Assembly (NCBI GenBank): GCA_032768795.1
Contig: CP136490.1
Coordinates: forward strand, 186,001-250,000
Source: Tremella fuciformis
Lineage: Eukaryota > Basidiomycota > Tremellomycetes > Tremellales > Tremellaceae
Reading direction: 5' to 3'
DNA length: 64,000 nt
Shown here: positions 23,335-35,454 of the stretch, piece after piece
Position numbering within the stretch: the stretch's first letter is position 1
Layout of the letters: the number at the start of each line of letters is the position of its first letter
The notes under the pieces: model-generated
What the model was told of the DNA's origin: nothing
Database searches by the model: none
The model's input: only the letters and a program-made list of their open reading frames with translations
Translations under genes and position numbers: made by a program

Positions 23335-26300
23335 ATGTCCGGCGGGCGCTCACTTGCGGGGACGGCTCACATAGAGCTCATTCCTGACGACAAACCCGAG
23401 TCAGCTTGGCGTGCTTCTTCCGGCAGCTGGCGGCAATACCTGCGGGAGCCAACTGAGGGAGAACGACTCGTCGACCAGCGCATCCTGCAGCATCTCCGAC
23501 CATACATCGATCCTTATGCGTATATCGAGCCTGATCCGCGCAGCTTCGATATTTTCAAGGTCCCAAAGTTTACAGAAGCGGAGACTGTGCTGATCCGGTG
23601 GGTCCTCACACCAAAACTTGTTTCTACTGAGACGCAGTGCCCTTGTCAGGATCCACAAGCATTACAAGGCCCGACCCGATCCTTGGCAATGGCTGAAAGT
23701 GGCGTTAGGGAGGTCACGGAAGATGGTGCCGCTAGTCCGGCCAGACTTGTGGCATCGCCTGGAGTCAACCCCTGACGCGAATCGCGAAATTGGTGCCGAC
23801 CAGGCGTCCGGTGCACTGATTCAGCAAGCCCGAGTGGCTCGGATCGAAGGGGACGACTACCGTGCGGTCCAGCTTTATTCTCGTGCTGTGCGGGACATAT
23901 TCCCAAAAGTGCCGAGTCTCTTACTCCTCGAAGCTCAGGACGCCACGGTATGCCTGGGAATGAACAGCTCCGTACTCAACCATGAGCTAGGCATTCCTCT
24001 GTTCCAGATGAGAGTCCCTCCTCACGACTGGCTATCGCCGACGTCTCTTGAGCAACTTGCGACAATACTGCTCCTTGGGGTTCCGTTCGACGGGTTGCCA
24101 ATGCCGTCAGCTCCTGGTCGATGCGTCAACCCAGAGTACCTCATCGATGCTTTCAAGCGGCTGGTAAACACGGCTCTCGACAACACACAGGCTTCGACAA
24201 GTCAGGTGTTGGACACAACTCTCCTCATCGTCAGTACTGCGTGACAGTAATCCGCACAGCGAGCACTTATGCCCAGTCCATTGCTTGCTTTCCACTGCTC
24301 TCGCTGGGGAATTTGAGGTCACCTACGCTTCAGGAAGTCTCGGATCGTTCCAGTGTTACCGGTCTGCGCGACTACTGTACCGATTTGCTCTTCTACATGG
24401 CCGCAAAGGTCGGCCAATGCAACGTGATCGGTCAAAAGGACATCGACACCAAGACTTTCGTTCAATACCGCCTTGCACGGGCTTGCAGGGACGTGCAGCC
24501 ATACATCAGCTGCCGCGCAGCATTCTCAACCCTGGGCAGGTGCCTTGGGCATTCGGTTTCGACGCCGTGCGCGCTCTGGGAAAAAATGAGATGTCGTTGC
24601 TCGATTGCGAAGCCGCTGACTCGGCGTTGGGGGCAGAACTTTCGAGCTCAGTCTCAAGCTGGTCGGATCCGCAGCGGTGGAATGGCTTGAGTCTCGACAC
24701 AGCGACAGCTCTGGCACAAACCATCGACAAGTTCCTGGAAGCACGTCAATACGCAGCCATTGATCAACTTTGCATTGCGCTCCTTTTGATCGACTTTCCG
24801 TTCGACATCACGGTCGCATACGGTATTCGCCGCTTTCTTTGGCGAAAGATCGCTGTCCTCGTACCGCACAGCTGGACTCGGGAAGATGAGGGAGACAAGT
24901 TGATGTGCCATCCTAGGGGGCTACACGCTCTGGACCTGTCCCGTACGAAGAGGCGAGGCGAAGAGTCTCAATTACCCTCCCCTTCGAATCAGGCACCAAA
25001 GTGCTGCGCAGAAGACGCACAGGCTCGACTTCTTCGCAAGTTCCGATGCGATTGCAACTTCCCACACCTTGACGACATCAATGCCCTGTACATCTGGCGT
25101 GCGCGCTCGAAGTTCCTATGGAGAATCGGCGCGGGAAAGGGCTCTCTCAATCTACTCTCCCCATTCCTGCGACCCCAATTCGCCGTGGTGTCCGAGGACC
25201 TATGCTCCCTCTCACGTGTGCTGCACTTCCCCCGGAATGTCAAGGACGTGCGCGTCTCCCCTGCGGATGTACGGCACTTTATCGGTCTTGGTCGCCTGGC
25301 TTTGGGGCCAGATACCTCCTCGCACGCGCCCGAGTTAGAGGAGGAGATCAGGAACTTACGAGAGATCTTGGATGATATCGACCAGTGGGTCAAGAATCTC
25401 TGTGCGCCAGCTGTCCTCAAGGCAAACGAAGAAATCTTGCGACGCTTCAAGGAGGGCGATTTAGAGGATTATAAGGTCCTTTACGGTGATATTTTCGAAT
25501 TGGCCGTTCGAGCGGACCATCCGGTGATACACAACGTTCGCGCGATGCTCCTCTTGTTCATTGGAGAATCGCAGGTGGATCTCGCCGCGTGCTTATCGGA
25601 TGCTGAGGCCAACACAGCGCTCTTTCGTGCCTGCGATTACTTCCAAACAGCATTAGAGGAGGCGGGGAGCCTGCCGGAAGTCTGTGTGGAGTCGGCCGAA
25701 GCGCTCGTCAACGTCCAAGCAGGGCTCTGGCGCCGAGGGGCCTTGGGCATGCGAGGAGAGCAGGTCCTGGAAACATGCCTGTATGCTGAGAGGGGCAGAC
25801 GATTCCTGCAACTCGAGTTTGCTCGTGAGGGATTTTGGCCCGCTGTGGTCGACTCGCTCTTCATGTACTCTGGGCCATTGAACAACGTTCGAAGTGGGAT
25901 TCACGGTATCGCCCACGACATCTGCCTCAGTCAAGGCAGGGAGTGGGAGGCGTGGTGGTGGATGCAGAAAGCGAAAGCCGACGTGTCCTCTGGAGTTATC
26001 ACGCAGCAGAAAACCGCCGCAGAACTTGTAGGCTATCTGTCGGGCGACAAGACTGGCGATCGAAATTATAGGTCCATCATTCCTCGCGCTCGGAAACGCT
26101 ACACCCTCGACTCTCTGCACCTTGGCGGGTTTCAGAGTTTCTTATCTGCTTCACGAATGAGCAGTGAGCTGCGCTCCGCCCTGCCTAGTATCAGGCAGGC
26201 GTCCGCATCAGAATTCGCACAGTTCAAATCGCTCTCCGAGTCTCTGACCATTGAGGACACGTCCATAGACTCGGGACCAGCGGTTCTCTCATCTTCCAAT

Positions 26301-27463
26301 AGACTGCTCTGGGTAGAATGGTTCGCAGACGTCCGCAAAGACGTATATCACCTGTGCGTATGTCGCCTACCTGGCGCACCCTACCACTTGGAATTTTCGT
26401 CGGCGGCGATACGCCCATCGCAGGTGGAAGCGTGGCTCCAAAGATGCTGGAGAGTGCCAAGATTGACACTCGAACATGCTGAAGCGGTGTCGCGGTTGCG
26501 CGAACTCGATGCGCTCGTGGCACCGCTGAGACCGTACTTGGGCGAGGACGACATCGTCATTCTCTGCCCCACAGGCGGACTGCATTCCTTGCCATTGCAC
26601 GCACTACACGTGCATCAGCACACTCCACTCATTGCCTCTCACGCCGTACTGTATGCCGCGAGTCTCCGCATATTCGCTCACTGTGCTTCGAGAAGCGTAA
26701 CACCGACCGGGACTGCCGCGAGGCATACATCCAGTATCGCTGCCGTATATCACTCCCTCGATCCGAGTCGCAGGACCTCAGCTGGCATCGCCGGGATTCA
26801 AGAAGGGATGAGAGGGGCACTGGGGCGACTTGCCACTGAAATCGACGCGACGTTCCGGTGGGACGAAGAAGTCACTAAACGGGCGATGCTCAAATCCCTG
26901 CGAGAGAGCCCGTTGTGGATGTTCGTCGGCCACTGTGTGAAGGACATCGAGGACTTTTGGTGGTCTCAGTGCCTGGTTCTGAGCGGCGAGGGTGGGTAGG
27001 AGCCTAGACTGCTGGATGCTAACAAGCAGAGCGGCTGTACTCAAAAGACATGCTCAAGCTCGAGATGCCGAACTCGCTGCTGATGCTCATCGGCTGCGGC
27101 ACGTCGGAACAGTCTATCGTCGGACATGACGAGCCCATGGGCTTGATCGTCGGTGCCATGACAGCAGGCGCCACGTCTGTCGCTGGGACCCTGTGGTCAG
27201 TCCATTCCGTGCCGGCTGTCAGGTATGCCGAGACGCTGGTGAGAAATCTCCGAGGCGATGAGTTTCTCGCCGAGAATAACCTTATCGATCTGGCCCGTGC
27301 GCACCAGCAAGCCGTCCTGAAACTGCGTGCGGAGTTCCCGAAACCGAGGGACTGGGCGGGCTACGTCCTGCATGGGAGTCCGGTAATGCGTGATCTGTGG
27401 CCAAGGTCGGGAGAGGGGGAAGTCTTGCCAGGCTTCGAGGTGGGAGGGAGACCTGTGTCTTGA
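23335..27463 (+). CDS. CHAT-domain protease-like protein 2 (CHAT2), frame change inside
   Basis: Starts MSGGRSLAGTAHIELIP and carries the shared N-terminal motif LREPTEGERLVDQRI, then TPR-like helices (QQARVARIEGDDYRAVQLYS). The CHAT region has WMQKAKADVSSG, ILCPTGGLHSLPLHAL, the catalytic His in MFVGHCV, the catalytic Cys in LIGCGTSEQ and WAGYVLHGSPVMRD. Supported introns are near 23597-23640 (LIR|ALVRI), about 24206-24263 (needed to keep frame) and about 26991-27030 (SGEE|RLYSKD, phase 1). Between about 24460 and 24545 the frame changes by one base with no conventional intron: QPYIS is in one frame and VPWAFGFDAVRALG in another. A 29-nt intron (24460-24488, weak GTTCAA donor) would give an open protein but delete residues aligned in the paralogues. 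The gene may be frameshifted or mis-sequenced here. Predicted length is about 1,320 aa. Confidence 0.8.
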
Positions 27464-27936
27464 GAGTGAGGGGAGGTGCTGGCAGATATTGCAATGAATG
27501 TTGCCAGGTTTGCTCGCTACAGAATGAGACGCGGTCATGAGAGAGTCAGAAATTAGCTGATGTCCCGGATTGACTGCGACATCGTGCGATGTGCATCTTG
27601 CTCAACGCCATCACTGACGCGCGCGCCTGTTGTGAGCCTCGAATTCCTCTTCGGGTAAGAAACGGGACAGAACTCCGAGGTCCATGGATAAATCTGCTCG
27701 CACGAAACGTTGGAACCGCGTCGACCCATATGGAGAGAGGAAGATGCGGCTGCATGCATTGTCCCCACCCTTGTGCACATGCTGCATCCGCCACATGTGA
27801 AAATCGCCACTGAGGCTCCACGAAGCACACACACAGGAGGCACACAGACACTCTCTGCATCATCATGTACCTTCTTCCAACTGTCTTATAACATCACATG
27901 CTGTAACGACCACCGTGGGGGAGAGACCTAAGCAGC
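27464..27936. other. Intergenic, CHAT2 to CHAT3 (head-to-tail)
   Basis: A 473-bp gap between two co-oriented CHAT genes, presumably the CHAT2 3' end and the CHAT3 promoter. No exon is recognised. Short frames on both strands overlap each other and lack supporting features. Confidence 0.45.
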
Positions 27937-30900
27937 ATGGCCCGTGAGACAGCCCATATATCCACCATAGCGGACCCCATCGACTGCTCCTTCCTCGACA
28001 AATATGCCGACTGGCGCAAATTTTTGCGAGAACCGAGTGAAAGGGAGCGGTGGCGAGACGAGCGGATCCGGCGACTGCTCAAACCGTTTCTCGAACCTCA
28101 CGCCCCGTTGGACTTCTTGCCGAACAGCCTTGCCTCCTCTGGCGAAAAGGAGCGGACAGAAGCCGAGGACATTTTGGCACCGTAAATCTCCTTGTGGGCC
28201 AAAGGCGCCCGTCATTGACCGCCAGGGCGCTAGATCGAGCCGAGGATTTCATGTGCAATCTCCCCGATCCTCTGAGGTGGCTATCCGGGCTGTTAGATGA
28301 TGGAGACTTCGATCCCTTCGATTGTGACCCAGTGGATGACCAAGATTTCACTGCTGATTCCGAGATCGTCTTCCAACGACTGATCAGGAAAGCCAGAGAA
28401 CATCAGATGAAGGGAGAAGCATATCTTGCAGTGGTGATGTATTCACGGGCCCTATATACGGCCCGTCCCAATAGGAACTGGAAAATTACTCTTGAGGTGG
28501 GCGACGCTACGCAGTCGGCGGGTCTACTGAAAAGCACGCTACTGTTGTGGGCAGAGTGGAAGAGGGAAGCTTGGAGAGACGGTCAGTCGGATGACTCCTT
28601 ACAAGGATCCTTTTCGAGGGGTCTGAGATATCGAAGGTTGGTTTACAGCCTCTATGCATGGGCGGAGGAATTCTGGGAGGAAGAAAGAGTCAAAACCCTG
28701 GCGCTCCTTCGGCGCCTCGCGGCACGAATTCACCGAACAACTTTTGCGGATCCGGACAAGTACTACTGGATATTGGGCATTGTCAGATCGTCTCCTTGCT
28801 GGACTCCCCGATACTTACTAACACTTAGGCATGTTCCAGTCAAAACCTTCTGCTATCCACGATGAAATCGCCGTTCGGGACCGAGTCACCCTCTGATGAC
28901 AGGGGACATGAGTTCATCACCCAGATTCTGTTCTATCTCTATGATGTTGTCAACTCGGAGATTGAGGGGACGAATGGCGACACCGCCGACTTAGCGTTTC
29001 TGCGATTTCCCGTTGCAAAAGGCCTCTGCGAAATACAGCCTTATCTCGACTCTGTCATGCAGGACAAACTCGGGATGCCTGCGAAGCTCCGCGAAGCGGA
29101 CGCACTTCACGGCGTCGGATTGTCTTCAGAGACTCTCCACTCAACACCTTCACTCATGAACCCAGTCAGGTCTATTTTGATCGCGCTCCAGGAAGATACC
29201 GTGCGCTTGACATGCGAACTCAGCCGTCAAATCATGGCGTGTGTGGACAATCTCGTACAGCGTAAAGACCCCCTGATGATATGGGAACTTTTGCATACAT
29301 TCCGACTGTCTGGTCTGGGGTCAGGGATGTGGATTGAAAGGCGTCTTCACTATCTTGTCACCGAAGATGCCAGTAACCGCAAACAAGCCGTCACACAGGA
29401 GCCAATCAGCCTTCATCCGCTCTTCACGTACAACATGGCTACGTATTACAATCCCGATACCGCGTACACGACCTCAGTAGTCTTGGGACGTCCGATCGAC
29501 CCCCTTGAGGATGACATTGCTCGGGCCCGTCTGGCGAGACTGACTTTCCCATTTCATGTGCCACCTCCTGCCGAAGAAGAACATTTGGTCATCGCCGTTT
29601 GTAAATCGGAATTCTACCAGATATGGCTAAAGGCTGGCAGCTCACGGGATCCGCCAGCATACCTCGAGCGGATTTTCGCTCCATACAAATTCTTCTTCGG
29701 CCGGGACCACTATGAGGCGCGTATGACATATGTCGAAATGTGCGTCCAGCACTCGAGGATTTTGGTCGATCATCCCGATCCATGGCCACTGATTAGCCGC
29801 GCTGTTGCCTTGGGCCGATTGTACCTCTCGAACGACCACACTGCGCGTGAAAGGGAGCTTCAGGAGCAAATAGACACCTTGGGGCAACTCACCGTCGACA
29901 TCGAACGCCTAGTCAGAGCTCATCATGACACAAGCGATCATCAAGGTCAACTTCGCGCCCAGCTCCGACTACTCCTAGCCGAGGCGTACCTTGAGTTGTC
30001 CGAGCTGTCCGATCCGTCCGACACAGCCGTACGACGGGCGCTGGAAGTCTTCGAGGAGTGCAAAAGACTGGCAACCCAATTCGACCATGAGGAAGTAACG
30101 GCTGTCAGTCTGAGACGACTTATCGACATTCAATTCAAAATGTGGCGATTGAACCGCGCAGGAGTCCGCCCCGAAGACATTCACTCAATTTGTCTAGAGG
30201 CTGAGATCCTCATTCGCCCTCGCACGATTTTCTGGATCGAAAAATCGGCTACAAGCCTGGAAGGTCGCAAGCCGGATTGGCGCACCGCCGCGGCAAAGAG
30301 TCTGCTGCCAACGTCCTCCAGGTTAGGTGTCATCGAATTGCAGGTGGGGCACATCTTTGCCGTAGCATCCGAAGTTTCTCTATCTCAGGGGAAGCCTCTC
30401 GATGCGCTCTGCTGGATTCAGAGGGGCAAAGCGAATGTTACATCCGGTCTCATCATACAGCAGAGGTCATTGGCACGGTTCATGTCGTATGTGACCGGCG
30501 ACCGACGACGGCGACCCCGCTCCCGATAGGAAATCGCGAAGATGTGGTGGGAGTTCGTCCATAGCGAAGAAGCGCGTTCTTATGTCGCGTCCGCCCAGCA
30601 ACATCCGACAATCGCGAAGTCACAAAACGATTTGAAGCGAGAGCTCAAACAGTTGCGGGAGACGTTCGAGACCAGATCTAGCCTGATCACTGGTCCGAGG
30701 GAGGAGGGGAAGGGGCGGGTAGTGTTCGTGGACTGGTCCCTGGCAAGCGAAACGGACGCCTATTGCCTTTGTATCGCCTCCATCCCAGGAACTCCAGAGT
30801 TCCTCTCGGTGTCGATCAAGCCCTCTGAGGTTCGAAGATGGAGGGAGGAGCACTGGGCACGCCCCGACAAGTCCTTGAAAGTACCCGAGCCGGAATCGCC

Positions 30901-31846
30901 CCTGCGTTTGCTCGACGAGCTGATCAGCCCATTGAGCAGCTATCTGCAGTCGAGCGACACAGTAATTTTCTGCCTGACCGAAGACCTGCATTGCCTACCT
31001 ATCCACGCGTTGCACCTGCGCAACGGACTCCCTCTCATATACTTCCATCCGGTGGTGCATGCTCCAAATATTGGGGTGTATCTACATTGCCTCCAACGCT
31101 GCCGACTGCGACCCAAAGCACAGAGTGCTGTCCCAGCCATGGCCGCGGTTTATCCTTCCTTGGATGCCCAGGTACCAAGCCCTAAACACAAGAAAACCCA
31201 AAGGAAAATGCACGAGGCCGTTCAGGCAATAGCCGCATCACTGGGCGCGGACTTCTACTGGGACGATGCTGTGACGCGGCTGTCCCTGCTACGTGAGCTG
31301 CGTACCAGAGGGTTGTTAGTCTTCATCGGCCATTGCCTCAGTGACACAGACACCTATCCGGGTCTTCGGCAGCGTCTGCTTCTGAGCAATCATGGTGAGT
31401 CTGCTGCGGCAGACCCCTCCTGACACCCAGAGGTCTTCTCGACGACCGATTTCCTCGATAACAACATAACGCTCTCTCTCTTGGTCTTACTGGGGTGCGG
31501 GACAGCCGAGCATACCGTTCCAGTTGGCGACGAAATGATGAACCTCATTTTCGGGGCGTTAGTGAGCGGCGCGACCTCGGTACTGGGCACGCTGTGGCCG
31601 ATTCGAGTCGAAACGGCTGTCATGTTCGCGCGCTCCCTCAGCAGCAGTCTGAAAGCCAAAGAACACGTCGTTGGCGGCCATCTGATCGATGTTGCTCGGG
31701 CGACGCAGAAGGCCATCTTGGACTTGAGGGAGGCTCACCACAAGCCAATCGACTGGGCGGGATATGTGCTGCACGGCAGCCCAGTGATGCGGGACATATT
31801 TCCCCGAGCTGGGGAGGGTGCGGTGGAGGCGACCGAGGGGAACTAA
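27937..31846 (+). CDS. CHAT-domain protease-like protein 3 (CHAT3)
   Basis: About 1,245 aa, starting MARETAHISTIADPIDCSF and with the N-terminal motif LREPSERERWRDERI. Introns near 28183-28227 (AP|ALDRAEDF), 28780-28830, 30490-30528 (MSY|EIAKMWWEF) and 31395-31430 (NHE|VFSTTDF, phase 1) give a continuous protein. Helical repeats include KAREHQMKGEAYLAVVMYSR. The linker is WIQRGKANVTSG. In the CHAT domain, the PTG turn conserved in the other five is degenerate (FCLTEDLHCLPIHAL). The catalytic His (VFIGHCL) and Cys (LLGCGTAEH) are kept, as are SGATSVLGTLWPI and WAGYVLHGSPVMRD. It lies head-to-tail behind CHAT2 and directly before gene A of the unknown three-gene family. Either an active or a weakened protease is possible. 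Confidence 0.88.
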
Positions 31847-32599
31847 GTTCGCCAGAACACGGGACGGCAGAGCGACATAGATTTTGGGAATAGATACGAG
31901 CGGAGTGCAACACGATATAGTAGGCATTCATGTACGGCTACTGAAGAAAGTCCTCAGCGCATTGCAACTGGTCAATCTCCAATCACCGCGCGCCCTGCTT
32001 GTAATTCTCCGATGACCGTGCGCGAGCTTCTGCAGCTGAACGCCTCCTTGTACATGAAGCCCCTGCCGACATGCGTCCTGTGATCTTGCTGTGATCACGA
32101 GTCAAAGGTCACCACAGTGACTCGTTTGGGGTATGAGTGAACACAAGCATCTCCGCCATCACATCACTCGATTGCTCCCTGCGGTGCCTTGCTCGCCCGA
32201 TCACCACGCGCTGGAAATGTGCAAGGCTCTGCTTCTTCTCGGGCTCGACTCTCCCTGCCACCAAAGACGCAAACTACGCTCCGAGCTACGGCGCCCCGTT
32301 GACCGGACCCCTCTGGTGGACAAAACACCACCCGTACCCCCATCAAGCGGAGATACACGGTTCCGAGCCGACACCAAGGGTGATGAGGAAAGGCTCACTG
32401 ATGGGGACCGCACCGACGCTCACACGATCACACAGCCTTTAGTCGAGATCAAAGCCCAGGCAAGACACAGCCTCCCCTCTGAGAAGCACAGAAGCAACCC
32501 TATACATATGCACCGCTGGGTCGCCACTGCCCTCACAATCCCTCGTCCTATTCACTTTCACCTTGACTAATTCAGGAAGCCGTTGACGGTGCAGTCGCC
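31847..32599. other. Intergenic, CHAT3 to gene A
   Basis: A 753-bp gap holding the CHAT3 3' end and the gene A promoter and 5' UTR. The stretch from 32040 to 32570 is open in two plus frames but has biased, low-information composition and no splice signals linking it to gene A. I see no supported gene. Confidence 0.45.
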
Positions 32600-33992
32600 A
32601 TGTGAGTAGGTACAGCTTCATCGGGATCGGCTGATCATGCAGGGCAACGACGGCAAAGAATGTCCGTACCGACCTCACCGACTCGCCGCCCCTCCTTCCC
32701 GATGCCAACGTCACCACCACCGTCTCCATCGCCGAGGGGGATGACCCGAACGACTTTACGGACGAGGCGATACTGCGCTCCTATGCTGCTCGCACCATTC
32801 CGTACTTTGAGGGGACTGAGGACGATGAGGATGATGGCGAGGACTCGGACACCGAGACGGGCGCGTCAAACCTGCTTGGCCTTGGCATGAGAAACATGTT
32901 TGGGCGCCAGCATCAGACTTCGCAGGACGAGATTTTCGGGGCGAGAGGTATCTCGGGCACTGGACGTGCGCAGGAGCTGCTCATTGTCCCCTCGTCGGAC
33001 GACCACCATCTGCGCATAGAGATCACCTGGGCCGAGAAGGGCACGTACAACAACCTCGAGGCTCACTTTATTCGTCTCACCGTCGACAACATCGGCCCGA
33101 ACAAAGACCCGCTCAAGTCCCTTGCGCTCGCCGTGCGCGTCCGCCCCGCCCCGCACGCAAAGAGGAGTGTGCAGAGCGCGCCTGACATCCTCGTCAACAA
33201 CGCCGCCGCCAGCAGCACCGCCATCCCTGAGACTACCGGGGAAGACTCGTCCCTCGGTATTCAGGCGCCCGCCAACAGGGGTACCAGGAGCCTCGACGGC
33301 GCGACAGCCGCCGGCCCAGCTACCGCCACCGGCGATACAGAGCTTGCTGCCGGCGATGGATCGCTGCACATCGCGTACTTTGCGCCCAAGACATACAGCG
33401 GCGCGCCCACCGCCGTCGACCGCAGTAGCGACCTGGAGCTGAACGCGCACGCGGGCGGCGAGGGAGCAGGCGCCAAGGGGGGCGTGTCGGCCAAGAAGAG
33501 CTGGGGTGCGGACTGGACAGTCGAGGAGCGATACAGGTTGCAAATCTACCTCGACCGCCCGGAGGTCTATTCGTTCAACCCGCTGCCGGCGGCGAAAGAC
33601 GACTCCAAAACCATCATGAGGGTGTACTACGACTCGAACAAGATGTACAAGCACAGCACTCCCACCCTGCACCTCGGCCTGGTTGTCGTTTCCTACGGTG
33701 CCCCCTTCATCCTGACCGCCCGGGCCGGTGTGACGCCCAACAGGGCCAACCCGCTCAAAGCGCGTGTGACGCGGCACTCCCCCATCAAGTTCGCCAAAGA
33801 TGGGCCGGAGCTCATCCCGCCGGGCTATGAGCGCATCGGAATCGACTTTGTGAGCAAAGAGATGGCCGAGAAGATGAAGCGGCTCGTCCCGCTTCCCAAG
33901 GAGTCCGATGAGACGGTGAGTTGTGGCTGCCCAAGACGGGAGGGGGCTGAGCACAGGTTCACCTTGGCTCGGACACCGTCGTCCTTGAGTGA
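32600..33992 (+). CDS. Gene A: unknown beta-rich protein, local three-gene family
   Basis: Exons are 32600-32601, 32643-33915 and 33957-33992, giving about 436 aa. The start codon is split: AT at 32600-32601, a strong GTGAGT intron of 41 nt, then G. The protein begins MATTAKNVRTDLTDSPPLL, followed by FTDEAILRSYAARTIPYFEG and an acidic stretch (DDEDDGEDSDTE). Two predicted beta-rich blocks follow: LRIEITWAEKGTYNNLEAHF with IRLTVDN, and LHLGLVVVSYGAPFILTARA. The tail is SKEMAEKMKRLVPLPKE and ends in VHLGSDTVVLE. There is no signal peptide or membrane segment. Both blocks recur in genes B and C, so the three are paralogues. I do not recognise the family. Their place between inward-facing CHAT genes makes them candidate partners or substrates (inference only). 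Confidence 0.8.
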
Positions 33993-34228
33993 GTTATGTA
34001 AGACCGCCAGGCGAAGCATAGCCCAGAGAGTGTGTTTAGGTACGTAGACGAGACGCCGAAGCTCGGCATGAGTATGCATGCACATAGATACTCCCATCGG
34101 GCTGGCCGTGGAGGAAACGTTGCGAGTGGTGGCGCATTATGAGCCGAATCCGTACACTGCTTCCTATCTCTCGTAAATGAGCAAGGCGTCTTCTGAACCA
34201 TCACACAGCGAGGCGTCTCTACGGCAAT

Positions 34229-35097
34229 TCACAAGTCCGCCAACTTCACCTGATATCCCCAGGGGTCGTATCTCCGCAGCCCCCCGGGGAACTGCACCAT
34301 TCTATGGAGTTCTTCGTCGTCTGCCTCTTCGAAGCGGTTGGCGCTCGGGCGAAGTTTCTCCTTGGCGCTGAGGCCATCAATGCGATACTTGGTCGAGAAG
34401 CTTCTGGGGAGGGCACGAGGTAATCGGAAAGCAGATCGATGTTGCTTGACCTTCAGACGGGTCGTCATGGAGATGGGGCCTTCCTCCTGCAGTACCGTGA
34501 GGATGATCCGGTAGCCAGTCATAGGTTTGCCCTTTGCCTCCTCGATCCCACCAGCATATAGCCGGAAAACACAGGGGCTTGTGCTTTCCGCCCAGCCGGG
34601 TCCAGTGCAGATGCAGAGCCCGCAACACTGGTAGGGATTCTTCTCCCCCGTGTCTGAATAGCCTGCGATGAAGGCGTGTGAGAAATGTCCATTGGTCATG
34701 ATCTTCTTTGGCGCGTGTTGCACTATAGGTGGGGGCTGCGCTCCGTGGACGAGCGGGTCGAACCGCACTTCAAGCTCGAGCGAAGATATGGAATCGCCCG
34801 CATCGTTGGCTGAGAGATCAAGGATGAGACGGACTGCTGGACGGTCGTAGTAGCTGCCATAGGACCATGTCACAAGGCGGAGGTCGACTGTCAGACCAAA
34901 CAGGAAAGTCTGCCGAGCAAGCAGCGGCAAAGATGTTGAGTCCGGCAGTTGCGGACCCCAGCAACTGTGCTTGACTGACCGATGGTCCTCTGGGCGATCC
35001 CCATCGCCACTGATGTGCCCGCCCGGCGCTTGTGAGTTCTGCGGCTGTCAGATCTCTCTGAAGAGCGGGCAAACCAGCTAACGTGCGAGGTAGCCAT
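34229..35097 (-). CDS. Gene C: unknown beta-rich protein, shorter member of the A/B family
   Basis: The clear coding part is 34910-34229, after a proposed acceptor before TFLFGLTVDLR. It contains LRLVTWSYGSYYDRPAVRLI, LDLSANDAGDSISSLELEVRF, ILTVLQEEGPISMTTRLKVK and the tail EEADDEELHRMVQFPGGL. These align with the two blocks and the tail of genes A and B, but the linker between the blocks is much shorter. The 5' end is unresolved. An ATG at 35097 (MATSH) and one or two introns (donors near 35082 and 34978) are possible, yet none of the joins I tried keeps the frame. It may therefore be truncated at the 5' end or use another start. It is oriented against its two relatives. Confidence 0.6.
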
Positions 35098-35454
35098 GGC
35101 ATCCGTTTCGGGCAGTCGGGCACGCTCGGAATGTTGATTATGAGGAAGAAGCAACGAGGTGAAGGGTCGTCTGATGGAACAAGGATGGGTGGGGAGGAGA
35201 ACAATAGCGAGGACACATCATCAGAACCCGATGAAGAAAGGATGATATCATCATCATCGGGCACCAACTCTCCGTTTCCGCTCGTCGTGTAAGGTAGCGA
35301 ACAAGGAACCGAACTTAGCGTCCGTCGTCAAGGAGGTCAATGATGGGGACGGGGCCTCCTCGGACGACGACGACAGCCTATCCGTTCTTTACTTTCACTG
35401 TCGCTTTGTTGCCACCGACTCCCTCTGCAGCCAGCTCTCTCTCACCCATCGAAG
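35098..35454. other. Divergent intergenic region, gene C / gene B
   Basis: About 360 bp between the divergent starts of gene C and gene B. It contains GATGATATCATCATCATCGG near 35240-35260, which is partly palindromic. The open frames may include unrecognised 5' exons of gene C. Confidence 0.4.
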
